Assembly (NCBI GenBank): GCA_017937705.1
Contig: JAGBDC010000023.1
Coordinates: 1-64,000 of the forward strand
Reading direction: 5' to 3'
Source of the DNA: Alphaproteobacteria bacterium
GTDB taxonomy: Bacteria > Pseudomonadota > Alphaproteobacteria > RF32 > CAG-239
DNA length: 64,000 bases
Shown piece after piece: positions 1 to 7,972 of the stretch (positions are counted from its first letter, which is position 1; each line of letters opens with the position of its first letter). The notes beneath the pieces were generated by a model. That model was not told the DNA's origin. It ran no database searches and saw only the letters and a list, made by a program, of their open reading frames with translations. The position numbers and the translations under genes were made by a program.

Positions 1-2
1 AG

Positions 3-635
3 AAAAAGAAAAATCTTAACAATAATGCAGATAACATTGAAACAGCAGAAAATGACATTATTGAAGATGAAACACCTTTCTTGGCAAATCCTGTTCAGAA
101 AAAAACGACTGTTGTATCTGCATTACCGGAAATGCCGGCAATTGAAGATAAGCCATTCAGTAATGGTGACGATTGGGGCTTTGGAAGTTATAATGAAAAT
201 ACTTCAAATAATGACCTACAAGAAGATAATTCTTGGGGGCAAGCTTTTTCGGATACATATCAGAGCGATAATTCCAACGAATTAACCGATTGGGGTTGGG
301 ATTATCAAACCGAAGATAATACAACCAACGAGGAATATTCCGAAGAAGGACAAGATTGGGAATGGGATTATGAATATGAAGAAGTTCCCGAAGGAGAATA
401 TGTTGAGGGTGAAGAAGGTCAAGATTGGGAATGGGATTATGAATATGAAGAGGTTGAAGACGAACCGACATCCGGATTTATTGACCCTGAAGCAGATTTA
501 CCGACATATCAGGAAGATATTGTTCAATCATCAGAAATTATTCTCTCTAAAGACTTTGAACTTATCCTTTTGGGTATGGAAGATGAAAACTATCACGACC
601 CATACCTTGAGAGTAATGAAAGTATAGGATATTAA
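3..635 (+). CDS. Acidic repeat protein, C-terminal part (5' end outside window)
   Basis: The reading frame is open from base 3 with no stop, so the gene starts before the window; a TTG at 81 is an internal codon rather than a convincing start. The visible part is very acidic, low in complexity and probably disordered. A 13-residue unit EGQDWEWDYEYEE occurs twice, about 24 residues apart, within a longer Trp/Tyr/Glu/Asp-rich stretch, and the tail is acidic too. There is no signal peptide or membrane segment in the visible portion. It runs in the same direction as the secretin-like lipoprotein and prepilin downstream, so it may belong to that secretion or pilus locus, but I recognise no family and assign no function. 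Confidence 0.6.
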   Translation, partial: KKKNLNNNADNIETAENDIIEDETPFLANPVQKKTTVVSALPEMPAIEDKPFSNGDDWGFGSYNENTSNNDLQEDNSWGQAFSDTYQSDNSNELTDWGWDYQTEDNTTNEEYSEEGQDWEWDYEYEEVPEGEYVEGEEGQDWEWDYEYEEVEDEPTSGFIDPEADLPTYQEDIVQSSEIILSKDFELILLGMEDENYHDPYLESNESIGY

Positions 636-688
636 ATATTTTATAATAATTCTATGTTATATAGAACTATCAATATAAGGAGCAAAAT

Positions 689-1219
689 ATGGAACCGAAC
701 AAACCTGCAGCACCAATCAATAAAGCTGATTTGTGGTATATTGATAATTATATTTTGTTAAAAGACTACTATGACCGCACCATTTCAAGGATTGCGGCTC
801 GTTGTGTCAGAAAAGGCAATATGGCTTTAGAGGATTATCCTTTCTATGGCTATATTCTTGATGTATTAGAAGAAATAAGTGAAACCGGAGATTATATTTT
901 AAGACATCGTGAGCTTTATCCTTATGTTGAGAGAAAAGTAGCAGGAGGAATGAACGGTTTTCATCGTACATTGATGGAATATAAAGAAGAATTGCGCAGA
1001 AATTCTACACCGGATATGATAAAAAGCGATGCCCGAGAAGTCGAAAAAATGAAAAAAGCGCTTGAAGTAGTTGACAAAGCAGAAGATCCTACTGTCGGAG
1101 CCGGAATGGGAATGGAGCAATTGATGGAAAAACTGCTTAAAGATGATGACGAAGCAAGAGCTCGTGTTCAGGCAGAATTTCAAGAAGCCAGAGAAAGAAA
1201 AGACGAAGATAACAAATAA
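689..1219 (+). CDS. Hypothetical helical cytoplasmic protein of the pilus-like locus
   Basis: 176 residues with an AAGGAGC ribosome site just upstream of the ATG. There is no signal peptide and no membrane segment. The protein looks mostly helical: the N-terminal two thirds mix aromatic and charged residues, and the last 50 residues are a charged Lys/Glu/Arg/Asp tail that could form a coiled coil. It lies 22 bases before the secretin-like lipoprotein gene and about 50 bases after the acidic repeat gene, all on the same strand, so co-transcription is likely. I do not recognise a family. A structural or chaperone role in the secretion locus is only a guess from position. Confidence 0.65.
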   Translation: MEPNKPAAPINKADLWYIDNYILLKDYYDRTISRIAARCVRKGNMALEDYPFYGYILDVLEEISETGDYILRHRELYPYVERKVAGGMNGFHRTLMEYKEELRRNSTPDMIKSDAREVEKMKKALEVVDKAEDPTVGAGMGMEQLMEKLLKDDDEARARVQAEFQEARERKDEDNK

Positions 1220-1240
1220 AACTGTTGAAAGAAAATCAAT

Positions 1241-2518
1241 ATGTTAAAAGAATTCAGATTTTATAAAACATTACTAGCCATTGTTGCTGTTACTTTAGCA
1301 GTAACGGGTTGCCAAACAACGGAAGAAGAAATCCCCGTTATTGAAGAAAAAGTTGTTGTTTTAAATCCTAAAGCAAGTGCTAAGATTATTCAGCCGATTG
1401 ATCCGAATATGATAAAAACAACAGAAGGCGCAAGTTCTCTTGACTTGGAGCTCCCCTTACGTTGCTATGTAAATTGGAATACTCAGCAAATGATTACAAC
1501 TTTACCATATAATCTGAAAGCATTTAATTTAACTCGTAACGGCATAGATAACCCTATGCCTCGTTTTGAGGTTACCGGATTTTCTTTTAAAACGATGCCT
1601 GCAGAAAAAGCTTTGTTAAAATTAACGAAAGAAGCGGATATAAAACTTGTTGCAAAAGATGCACCTTATGCCAGCATATCCGCAGAAAACTTGCGCGGAG
1701 AGCTTTCTGATGTGGTAAAAATGATTACTGATGCCGCAGAGATATATTATAGTTACAATGCAGAAACTAAGACTTTGACTATCGGCAGAAAGACCAACTT
1801 TACCCTTTATACTCCAAAATCAAGACCCATCATTTTAGCTCTTTTAGACGTATTGAGAGGTTCGGGTATTACCAATGTTACAACAGACTGGTCTGATTAT
1901 TCGTTGACTTTTGACGGCGATTATGAATTACAAAAGAAAATCCAAAAGTTGTTAACTTATTTTGAAGATAATCCGGTATTGATTGCGTATGATGTCAGCA
2001 TTTTTAAGATTTATCCTAATCATAAAGATGATGTTGAGTGGCAAGATATGTTAAAATCTTTTGAGTTTGGAACAATCAAAACAGCAAAAACCGGTGTAAT
2101 AGGACGTGTCTTAACAACGTCTAATGATATTAATATCAATACATTACAAAGCTTTTTAGGTAGTAAAGCCAGTGTTGTTCAGGTTTCTGAAGGAAAATTT
2201 GTAGTTCCTAACTTGTGGATGGCTCGTTTTGATATAGGTAAATGCGCCAAAAGCAACCTTCCTGAAAAACAATTATCATTATTGGCTAAGTCTTCTTTAA
2301 TGCCTCAAAACAGAATCTTTTCTGATATCACATTAGAAGGCACAGACGGACAAATTACTCAATTTAATATTAGAAGTAAACTTGGCGAAAACTTCCTTAT
2401 TATTGGTATTCCGAATGAAATCTTAGGTGTTTCTGATAAAAAATCTGAAACAATTGTTTTCATCGTTCCAAGAATAATTCGCACTATAAAAAAACAAATA
2501 ACATCAGTTAAGGAATAA
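1241..2518 (+). CDS. Secretin-like outer-membrane lipoprotein (PilN/type IVb type)
   Basis: 425 residues. The N-terminus is a lipoprotein signal with a lipobox around VTGC at residue 24. Residues about 105-185 look like an N0/STN domain of secretins, followed by an N1-like segment around 195-245. The C-terminus ends in SETIVFIVPRIIR, which matches the closing beta-strand signature of secretin channels (a hydrophobic strand followed by TPRI or similar). At 425 residues it is shorter than most secretins, and the central channel region is diverged. A secretin lipoprotein beside a prepilin fits a type IVb pilus or type II-like exporter, with this protein forming the outer-membrane pore. Family assignment is from motifs only; the pore-forming ability is inference. 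Confidence 0.6.
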   Translation: MLKEFRFYKTLLAIVAVTLAVTGCQTTEEEIPVIEEKVVVLNPKASAKIIQPIDPNMIKTTEGASSLDLELPLRCYVNWNTQQMITTLPYNLKAFNLTRNGIDNPMPRFEVTGFSFKTMPAEKALLKLTKEADIKLVAKDAPYASISAENLRGELSDVVKMITDAAEIYYSYNAETKTLTIGRKTNFTLYTPKSRPIILALLDVLRGSGITNVTTDWSDYSLTFDGDYELQKKIQKLLTYFEDNPVLIAYDVSIFKIYPNHKDDVEWQDMLKSFEFGTIKTAKTGVIGRVLTTSNDININTLQSFLGSKASVVQVSEGKFVVPNLWMARFDIGKCAKSNLPEKQLSLLAKSSLMPQNRIFSDITLEGTDGQITQFNIRSKLGENFLIIGIPNEILGVSDKKSETIVFIVPRIIRTIKKQITSVKE

Positions 2519-2531
2519 TAGCGAGGATAAA

Positions 2532-3170
2532 ATGGAAAATACACAAAATCGCCCCAGATTCAAAAAAGTAAAAAGACCGATTAAGCGACCTGTAAATTCT
2601 GCTGAAAATATGGCCGTTCCAGCAAAAGCAACCGAAAATCCTTTTAACAGAAATACAACAGGCGGAGGTTTTAATCTGGATTCATATTTGGAAAATGATA
2701 ATTTACCGTCAATGCAAACAAATCCGGTACAAAACAACTTCAACCCACTTTTCATAGAAGAGGAAGAAGAGGGGCCAAGAACGTTAAAAGACCGATTAAT
2801 GGTGGGCAATTTATTTACCAGTACTGCAATTATTGCAACTGCTGTAATTTGTCTTTTATTTGGCATATTTTTTGCAAAAGTATTTATGGCTCCGCCGGCG
2901 GTTGAACAAAACGGACTGCAAGGAGTGGTTGTTAATGCAGAAGTTCCCAGAGGACGAGCCAGATGCGGAAGAGCTGAAAAAACTCAAGGTTGTGTTTTAT
3001 ATATTATGAACCCGCAAAGGCAAGATTTAAGCGGACGTGATTTTTATGACTTGGCTGCTCAATTAACCGGTCGTCAAAGATTTATGATTGAAACCGGAAA
3101 TATGAGATATGCAAGTACCAAAATACAACCTGGCGGTATTGCACAGATAAACATCCCTCCGTTACAATAA
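2532..3170 (+). CDS. Single-span inner-membrane protein of the pilus-like locus
   Basis: 212 residues. Residues 1-90 are polar, basic then Pro/Asn/Glu-rich, and probably a disordered cytoplasmic tail. One hydrophobic helix lies at about 94-118, and the remaining 95 residues would be periplasmic. The periplasmic part has two Cys (in RARCGRAEKTQGC) that could form a disulphide. It starts 13 bases after the secretin-like gene and is followed at once by a strong terminator, so it is the last gene of that transcription unit. Topology resembles inner-membrane alignment proteins of pilus or secretion machines, which link the platform to the secretin, but I cannot name the family. Confidence 0.6.
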   Translation: MENTQNRPRFKKVKRPIKRPVNSAENMAVPAKATENPFNRNTTGGGFNLDSYLENDNLPSMQTNPVQNNFNPLFIEEEEEGPRTLKDRLMVGNLFTSTAIIATAVICLLFGIFFAKVFMAPPAVEQNGLQGVVVNAEVPRGRARCGRAEKTQGCVLYIMNPQRQDLSGRDFYDLAAQLTGRQRFMIETGNMRYASTKIQPGGIAQINIPPLQ

Positions 3171-3196
3171 AAAAACTCCCTTATGGGAGTTTTTTT
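3170..3196 (+). terminator. Rho-independent terminator
   Basis: An 11-bp stem (AAAAAACTCCC with GGGAGTTTTTT) closed by a TTAT loop and ending in a T run. It overlaps the stop of the single-span membrane protein gene and closes the secretin-like operon. Confidence 0.9.
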
Positions 3197-3217
3197 GTAA
3201 AAATCTATACTTTAATC

Positions 3218-3246
3218 TTGTATTAAATATAGGATATAGGTATACT
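3218..3246 (+). promoter_or_regulatory. Sigma70-type promoter of the prepilin gene
   Basis: A TTGTAT hexamer at 3218-3223 and TATACT at 3241-3246 with the ideal 17-bp spacing. It lies between the upstream terminator and the prepilin start at 3278, so the prepilin appears to have its own promoter. Confidence 0.6.
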
Positions 3247-3277
3247 TTCATCTATAAAGTTTAGGATAGCCAATAGT

Positions 3278-3856
3278 ATGAATTTTTCACTTTTAAAAAG
3301 CCATCAGTTTGGGCGTTCAACCATTGAAATTTTAGGGGTACTTGCAATCATCGGAATATTGAGTATTACCGGAATAAGCGGTTATGCTAAAGTTATGGAA
3401 AAAATGAAAATCGATAACACGATAAATGAAGTCGCAACAATAATTCGAACCATTAAAAATTTTTATAAAGATCAGAAAGACTATTCCGCATTAGAAAATA
3501 AAAATATTATTTCTTGGGGTGTTCTGCCCAAAAATATGGTTACCGGCACGGAAACATTAAGAAATCCTTTCAACGGCAATGTAAAAATACGTTCAATCAG
3601 CTACAATTCGGGTTTTGTAATTGTGTATAACGGTTTGCCTAAAAAGGCTTGTGTTGCTGTTGCCTCCGTTGATTGGGGTAACAGTATAACTCACTTATTT
3701 ATTTCTCCCAGTGGCTATGAATTACCTCGTTATTTTCCTAAATATTTGGACAATGGAGAGCATGATGCTACTGAGTTACCTTTACCTGTTGAACATGCCG
3801 TAAAAGATTGTTGGTGTACCCATTCCACATGCGGAATTGCTTTCTTTTTCAAATAG
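3278..3856 (+). CDS. Type IVb-like prepilin
   Basis: 192 residues. A short charged leader ends at Gly12 and is followed by RSTIEILGVLAIIGILSI. Processing after Gly12 would leave Glu at position 5 of the mature protein, as in type IV pilins, although the first residue would be Arg rather than Met/Phe. The hydrophobic N-terminal helix is followed by a globular domain whose end is Cys-rich (CWCTHSTC), consistent with a disulphide-closed C-terminal loop. The size fits PilS-type type IVb major pilins. It has its own promoter and sits directly after the secretin-like operon, so it is the likely pilus subunit. A pseudopilin of a type II-like exporter is the main alternative. Confidence 0.75.
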   Translation: MNFSLLKSHQFGRSTIEILGVLAIIGILSITGISGYAKVMEKMKIDNTINEVATIIRTIKNFYKDQKDYSALENKNIISWGVLPKNMVTGTETLRNPFNGNVKIRSISYNSGFVIVYNGLPKKACVAVASVDWGNSITHLFISPSGYELPRYFPKYLDNGEHDATELPLPVEHAVKDCWCTHSTCGIAFFFK

Positions 3857-3857
3857 C

Positions 3858-4460
3858 TTACACAATATCAATATCGAGCAATTTACACATAAAAACTTCA
3901 GCATTGTGTTTTGTTTCACTACTGCCGGAAATATGTATTCGATGATTAGGATTACAAATATATGCCCCAATATCAATATCCGCAAAATCTTTAAACATTT
4001 GAAAATGGCGAATCGCTCTAAAATTTTGTTCATCTAACGAATACAACAAACTAAAAATACCTTTGCTATAATATAGTCGATAATTTACTATGTCAAAATT
4101 TGAACTTATCGGGATTATAACAGAATCAGAAACACCATGATGAGTGACGGACAGAAATAAAAACATTTCATTTTGAATTTTGGTAACCGACATCTTACAC
4201 CAGTTTTGTTCATCAATTCTCCCCATTAAACCAAACTGACATAATTCTTCTATTCTTTCCGGTTTTTGCCATCTTATCGTTAATTCAAAATCTCCTGAGT
4301 ATTTTGCAAAAAAGAAATGTCCGTTATTTTTTTTCACATTATTGCGTTTATCTTGCCAAAAATCCGTTTCAGATTGAGCCTTTATAATCAATGCGCCGGA
4401 ACTAAAACTAAATTCCGGCTCATTATACCAATCAAAATTTCTAATTGTATCCAAATTCAT
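3858..4460 (-). CDS. DUF1349-family concanavalin-A-like protein
   Basis: 200 residues without signal peptide. The pattern (FYAKxSGDFELTIRW..., then a Gly-rich middle, then MFKDFADIDIGAYICNP) is that of the DUF1349 family, a beta-sandwich of concanavalin-A-like fold sometimes annotated as regulation of enolase protein 1. The usual length is about 190-200, so it is complete. Its ATG overlaps the stop codon of the upstream J-domain gene (TAATG), which indicates translational coupling. Biochemical role is unknown in the family; a carbohydrate-binding role is inferred from the fold only. Confidence 0.75.
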   Translation of the reverse strand: MNLDTIRNFDWYNEPEFSFSSGALIIKAQSETDFWQDKRNNVKKNNGHFFFAKYSGDFELTIRWQKPERIEELCQFGLMGRIDEQNWCKMSVTKIQNEMFLFLSVTHHGVSDSVIIPISSNFDIVNYRLYYSKGIFSLLYSLDEQNFRAIRHFQMFKDFADIDIGAYICNPNHRIHISGSSETKHNAEVFMCKLLDIDIV

Positions 4461-5392
4461 TAAAAATTCCTGACATTCTCATCCGGCAATTTTTCAACGG
4501 CTTTTTCAAGTTCAGTATTTTTTTCTCGGGGAGGAATAATTTTAAGAACCATAATTTGATCTCCAACCCCCTTAAAATTATTCAAACCTTTGCCTTTTAA
4601 ACGTAGTTTTTCTCCACTTCTGGCGTAAGGAGGTATTGAAACAGCAACTTTACCGTCAATAGTCGGAACCACAATTTTCGCTCCCAAAATCGCTTCTTTT
4701 AAGCTAATTGGCAAATCCATAACTACATTTTGTCCATCAAGACTAAAATAAGGATGTTTTTCAACATTTAATGTTATCAAAACATCACCTGATGCTCCTC
4801 CCATGTGCCCTGGCTTGCCAAGTCCTTTTAATCTCAATGTTTGACCATCAACAGTTCCTGCCGGCACTTTAACATTGATGTTTTTGCCGCCGATATTAAC
4901 CTGTTGTTCTGAGCCTTTTACCGCAGACAAGAAGTCTATTTTCATAGTATAGGCAATATCTTCACCTTTGCGAGAACGCCCTCTTCCTCCTCGTGCACCA
5001 GCTCCGCTGAAAGCTGAAAAAATATCTTCTCCGAAAATAGATGAAAAATCAAAATCGGCTCCGCCTCTTCCTCCGGCTGATGAAGTATAATGAAATCCGT
5101 TAGCTCCGTTAAAAGGATTTCCTCCCCCTCCGAAACCGCCACCGAATCCGGCTCCGAATCCGGTTGGCTTACCATCGCTGTCTATTTCATTATTATCATA
5201 TTTTTTTCTTTTAGCTTCGTCACCTAAAATATCGTAAGCTGCGGAAATTTCTTTGAATCTTTCAGCCGCAGCAGGATTATCTTTATTTACATCCGGATGA
5301 TATTTTCGGGCAAGCTTGTGATAAGCGGTTTTAATTTCCGCTTTACTTGCCGTTTTGCTGATACCTAATATTGAGTATAAATCTTTTCCCAT
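4460..5392 (-). CDS. cbpA: CbpA/DnaJ-type J-domain co-chaperone
   Basis: 310 residues. An N-terminal J domain (about 4-70) carries the HPD motif in KYHPDVNKD, which stimulates DnaK ATPase. A Gly/Phe-rich linker follows at about 78-145. The rest is the two-barrel substrate-binding C-terminal domain, with no CxxCxGxG zinc repeats, which makes it class B (CbpA-like) rather than DnaJ proper. It is followed by the DUF1349 gene with a 1-base TAATG overlap. The upstream region shows no clear heat-shock element that I can point to. Confidence 0.85.
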   Translation of the reverse strand: MGKDLYSILGISKTASKAEIKTAYHKLARKYHPDVNKDNPAAAERFKEISAAYDILGDEAKRKKYDNNEIDSDGKPTGFGAGFGGGFGGGGNPFNGANGFHYTSSAGGRGGADFDFSSIFGEDIFSAFSGAGARGGRGRSRKGEDIAYTMKIDFLSAVKGSEQQVNIGGKNINVKVPAGTVDGQTLRLKGLGKPGHMGGASGDVLITLNVEKHPYFSLDGQNVVMDLPISLKEAILGAKIVVPTIDGKVAVSIPPYARSGEKLRLKGKGLNNFKGVGDQIMVLKIIPPREKNTELEKAVEKLPDENVRNF

Positions 5393-5455
5393 TTGATAAC
5401 TTTTAATCTAATAAATTTTATATCCTTTTAGATATATAGTTTTTTATTTTATCAA

Positions 5456-5887
5456 TTACAAGCGAACACAGTCAAAAGTTACACGACGAGATTTTCCGCT
5501 ATACACATTTATCTTACGTAATAAAGCTGTGCGATTTCCTTTTTCACTGCAATAACGTGCCGCTAACGGCATTAACTCATCCACTCTTATATCTCGGTAT
5601 TCATAAGTGACAAAGTTATCACTACCATCTTTCACGGCAATACGACGCAAAAATGTTTTATAATCTTCTTTACTGTTTTTTGCAGATGTTTTTGCAATGA
5701 CTTCATCGCTGACGCAAGTTGAATTTTGTTCCACAACATAATACTTCGTCTGCTTATTTTCCGTAACCTCAGTAGTTACTTGTGCTTTATAAGTGTCGGT
5801 GGTATTGTTTTTATTACATAAAACACAAGACTGACAACCTGTCAAAAAAACACAAAAACCCAAAAACGCCAAATTTATTTTTTTCAT
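5456..5887 (-). CDS. Small Cys-rich lipoprotein
   Basis: 143 residues from the second ATG (5887). That start has GGG six bases upstream, whereas the ATG at 5893 abuts the ribosome site directly. A hydrophobic leader ends in FLTGC, a clear lipobox. The mature protein begins with closely spaced Cys (CQSCVLC), a polar linker and a basic C-terminal domain with further Cys. No family recognised. It follows the 100-residue exported protein gene with a gap of only a few bases, so the two form an operon and are probably both envelope proteins. Confidence 0.65.
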   Translation of the reverse strand: MKKINLAFLGFCVFLTGCQSCVLCNKNNTTDTYKAQVTTEVTENKQTKYYVVEQNSTCVSDEVIAKTSAKNSKEDYKTFLRRIAVKDGSDNFVTYEYRDIRVDELMPLAARYCSEKGNRTALLRKINVYSGKSRRVTFDCVRL

Positions 5888-5899
5888 TTTCATCCCTTT

Positions 5900-6202
5900 T
5901 TAATCCAGCAATTCTTGCAATTGTTTTCCGGCATTTTCCAATATTTGCAAAACTTTACGATTCTTCGAATCTTTACGACGACTATTATCCAGTTGTTGTA
6001 TCATTTCATATAATTCACGATTAAATTTTTCGTTTTCTCGTAATTTTTCCATTTTTCTGAGATGCTCTTCATCATCAATTTTATAATCAGCCACTGCCTT
6101 AACAACAGCAAGGTATTGTGCTTCTTTACTGGAACTATATTGTGCATTTGCATCTCCGGCAGTAAGAATTAACGCAGCTAAAATAACAGGTAATATCTTC
6201 AT
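5900..6202 (-). CDS. Small exported helical protein
   Basis: 100 residues. The N-terminus is a signal peptide (hydrophobic run then DANA followed by Gln) predicted to be cut near residue 20. The mature 80 residues are charged and helical, with heptad-like Leu/Met spacing, so a coiled coil is likely. A GAGGG ribosome site precedes the ATG. It is the first gene of a two-gene unit with the lipoprotein downstream. Function unknown; a periplasmic location is inferred from the leader. Confidence 0.65.
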   Translation of the reverse strand: MKILPVILAALILTAGDANAQYSSSKEAQYLAVVKAVADYKIDDEEHLRKMEKLRENEKFNRELYEMIQQLDNSRRKDSKNRKVLQILENAGKQLQELLD

Positions 6203-6297
6203 AGTTTTCCCTCGCTCTAATTTTGTTATTGAGTTTGTTCTCAGTATTAATATAATACAAATAAAAAAATTTTACCAACAATTTTAGGGTTATGACA

Positions 6298-7275
6298 ATG
6301 AAAAAAACTATATGGGCCTTATTTGATGATCGCATGGGCAGTATCGGACAAGCAAAAGGCATTTTACAAGAACTTAAAAATGATTTTGATATTGTAGAAA
6401 AAAAGATTGTTTACACAAAGTTTGCCGCTTTGCCAAACTTCATAAGAGGCAAAAACTTTTTAATCGGTGTTGATACAAAAGCTTCGGATAGCCTAAAAAC
6501 AAATGATTATCCTGATGTCGTTTTATCTATCAGCCGCAGAACAGCTCCGATTGCTCTTTGGTTAAAACGAAAATCAAAAAACAAAACAAAAATTGTTCAA
6601 CTTATGTTGCCGGGAAAATACGGATTAAATGAAATGGATTTAGTTGTGATTCCGGAACACGACCGAGGAAAAGTTGAAGGCAGTAATTTAATGTATATTA
6701 CCGGCTGTCCTCACCGTATTACCGAATCGTCTTTAGCTGAAGCAAAAGAAAAATGGGAAAAAGAATTTGCATCTTTACCTAAGCCGTTAACTTCTGTCTT
6801 TGTGGGCGGTTCTATTAAAAACAAACCTTTTACCGATGAAAATGCAAAATTGTTAGCAGAAGCTATTGCAAAAGTTCAAAATCAAGTTAGCGGTTCGATT
6901 TTGATTACATCTTCTCGCAGAACAGGAAAAGCGGCCGAAGATATTATAATGGAAAAAATAAAAGGTATTCCGGCATATACATATCTATGGGGTGAAAAGA
7001 AAGAAAATCCGATTATGGGTTTTTATGCCTGTGCCGATTATATTATCGTTACCGGTGATTCTGTATCAATGGCCTGCGAATCGTGCGGGACAGGAAAGCC
7101 TGTTTCAGTATTTACCGGAAAAGGATGGCTCACATCAAAGCATTTGCGTTTTGTAAAATCTTTGGTTGATGGTAAATATGCCATAAACGTCAACGAAGGT
7201 AACATTGCCGATTTTGAACCGGTAGGAAAATTAAATCCATCGGTAGATGTCGCGGAAAAAATCAGAAAATTATAA
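6298..7275 (+). CDS. ELM1-family (mitochondrial fission ELM1-like) protein
   Basis: 325 residues from the ATG at 6298. An AGGG site at 6286-6289 is 8 bases from this codon but only 2 from the ATG at 6292, so the second ATG is preferred. The sequence matches the ELM1 family (PF06258), seen from WALFDDRMGSIGQAKG at the start, the central FVGGSIKNKPFT, and the C-terminal glycosyltransferase-like part with TGDSVSMACESCGTGKPV. In plants ELM1 recruits dynamin for mitochondrial division. In alphaproteobacteria the family has a GT-B-like fold and an uncertain role, perhaps in envelope glycan transfer. The enzymatic role is inference. Confidence 0.8.
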   Translation: MKKTIWALFDDRMGSIGQAKGILQELKNDFDIVEKKIVYTKFAALPNFIRGKNFLIGVDTKASDSLKTNDYPDVVLSISRRTAPIALWLKRKSKNKTKIVQLMLPGKYGLNEMDLVVIPEHDRGKVEGSNLMYITGCPHRITESSLAEAKEKWEKEFASLPKPLTSVFVGGSIKNKPFTDENAKLLAEAIAKVQNQVSGSILITSSRRTGKAAEDIIMEKIKGIPAYTYLWGEKKENPIMGFYACADYIIVTGDSVSMACESCGTGKPVSVFTGKGWLTSKHLRFVKSLVDGKYAINVNEGNIADFEPVGKLNPSVDVAEKIRKL

Positions 7276-7281
7276 ACAAAA

Positions 7282-7309
7282 AAAGAGCAAGGAAAAAACC
7301 TTGCTCTTT
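7282..7309. terminator. Bidirectional terminator
   Basis: An 11-bp perfect stem (AAAGAGCAAGG with CCTTGCTCTTT) around an A6 loop, lying between two convergent genes and usable from both sides. Confidence 0.85.
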
Positions 7310-7328
7310 AATTTTGAGTATTACCGAC

Positions 7329-7862
7329 TTATTTTTTATCTTCGTCGGCAGATTCTGCTTCATCTGTTTCGGTTTCATCTGCAGTTTCATTAACAGCCTC
7401 CGCAACTTTTTCCACAATCTTTTTGTTACGATTGAGGAAAATATCACGAGTTCCGCTAATACCAAGCATTACACCTAAACCTGTCAGCAACTGTGGCCAC
7501 TCAACCGGATCAATGTCAAAATAAGGATAAATCATACAATTGTTGAAGTAGCCCATTGCCAGAGCCCAACCAATTGCAACTATCCAATAACGTTTTCCCA
7601 GTGAACCGACTTTGCCATCTACCTTTGTTGTTTTGTCATCGGGTTGTTTTTTCAAGCCGATATCACGAGCACCGCTGATAGAGAGCATTACAGCTAAAGC
7701 TGTCAACAAGTGACTCCACTCAACTGTTTTGATGTCAAGATAAGGAGCCAACACACAGTTGTTGAAAAATCCTAAAAATAGGAACCATCCGATTGCCGGA
7801 ATCCAGTAGCGTTTACCGGTTACAAGAATCTTTTTCATATCTAATAGTTTTTTAAAAATCAT
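7329..7862 (-). CDS. Tandem-duplicated 3TM-holin-like membrane protein
   Basis: 177 residues. Two similar modules of about 57 residues lie one after the other. Both begin GKRYWI, continue with AIGW, a GYFNN or GFFNN stretch, a Tyr/Asp/Val/Glu/Trp turn and LLTxL, and end with a Gly/Ser-rich MLxISGxRDI helix. This pattern resembles the 3TM holin family linked to gene-transfer-agent release (PF11351), which is normally a single module. The C-terminal 30 residues are acidic and Ala-rich. A start at 7838 (internal Met) is also possible; neither has a strong ribosome site. Holin function is not established here. No phage or GTA genes are adjacent, so the gene may have another membrane role. Confidence 0.6.
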   Translation of the reverse strand: MIFKKLLDMKKILVTGKRYWIPAIGWFLFLGFFNNCVLAPYLDIKTVEWSHLLTALAVMLSISGARDIGLKKQPDDKTTKVDGKVGSLGKRYWIVAIGWALAMGYFNNCMIYPYFDIDPVEWPQLLTGLGVMLGISGTRDIFLNRNKKIVEKVAEAVNETADETETDEAESADEDKK

Positions 7863-7972
7863 TTATACAATAAACAATATAATGTTTTTCGTCTTTTTTG
7901 TCAAGTTTAATATATTGGAAATTGTTGCATAAATGCAAATATATTCATAATATATGGAAGAGGAGACTTTTT

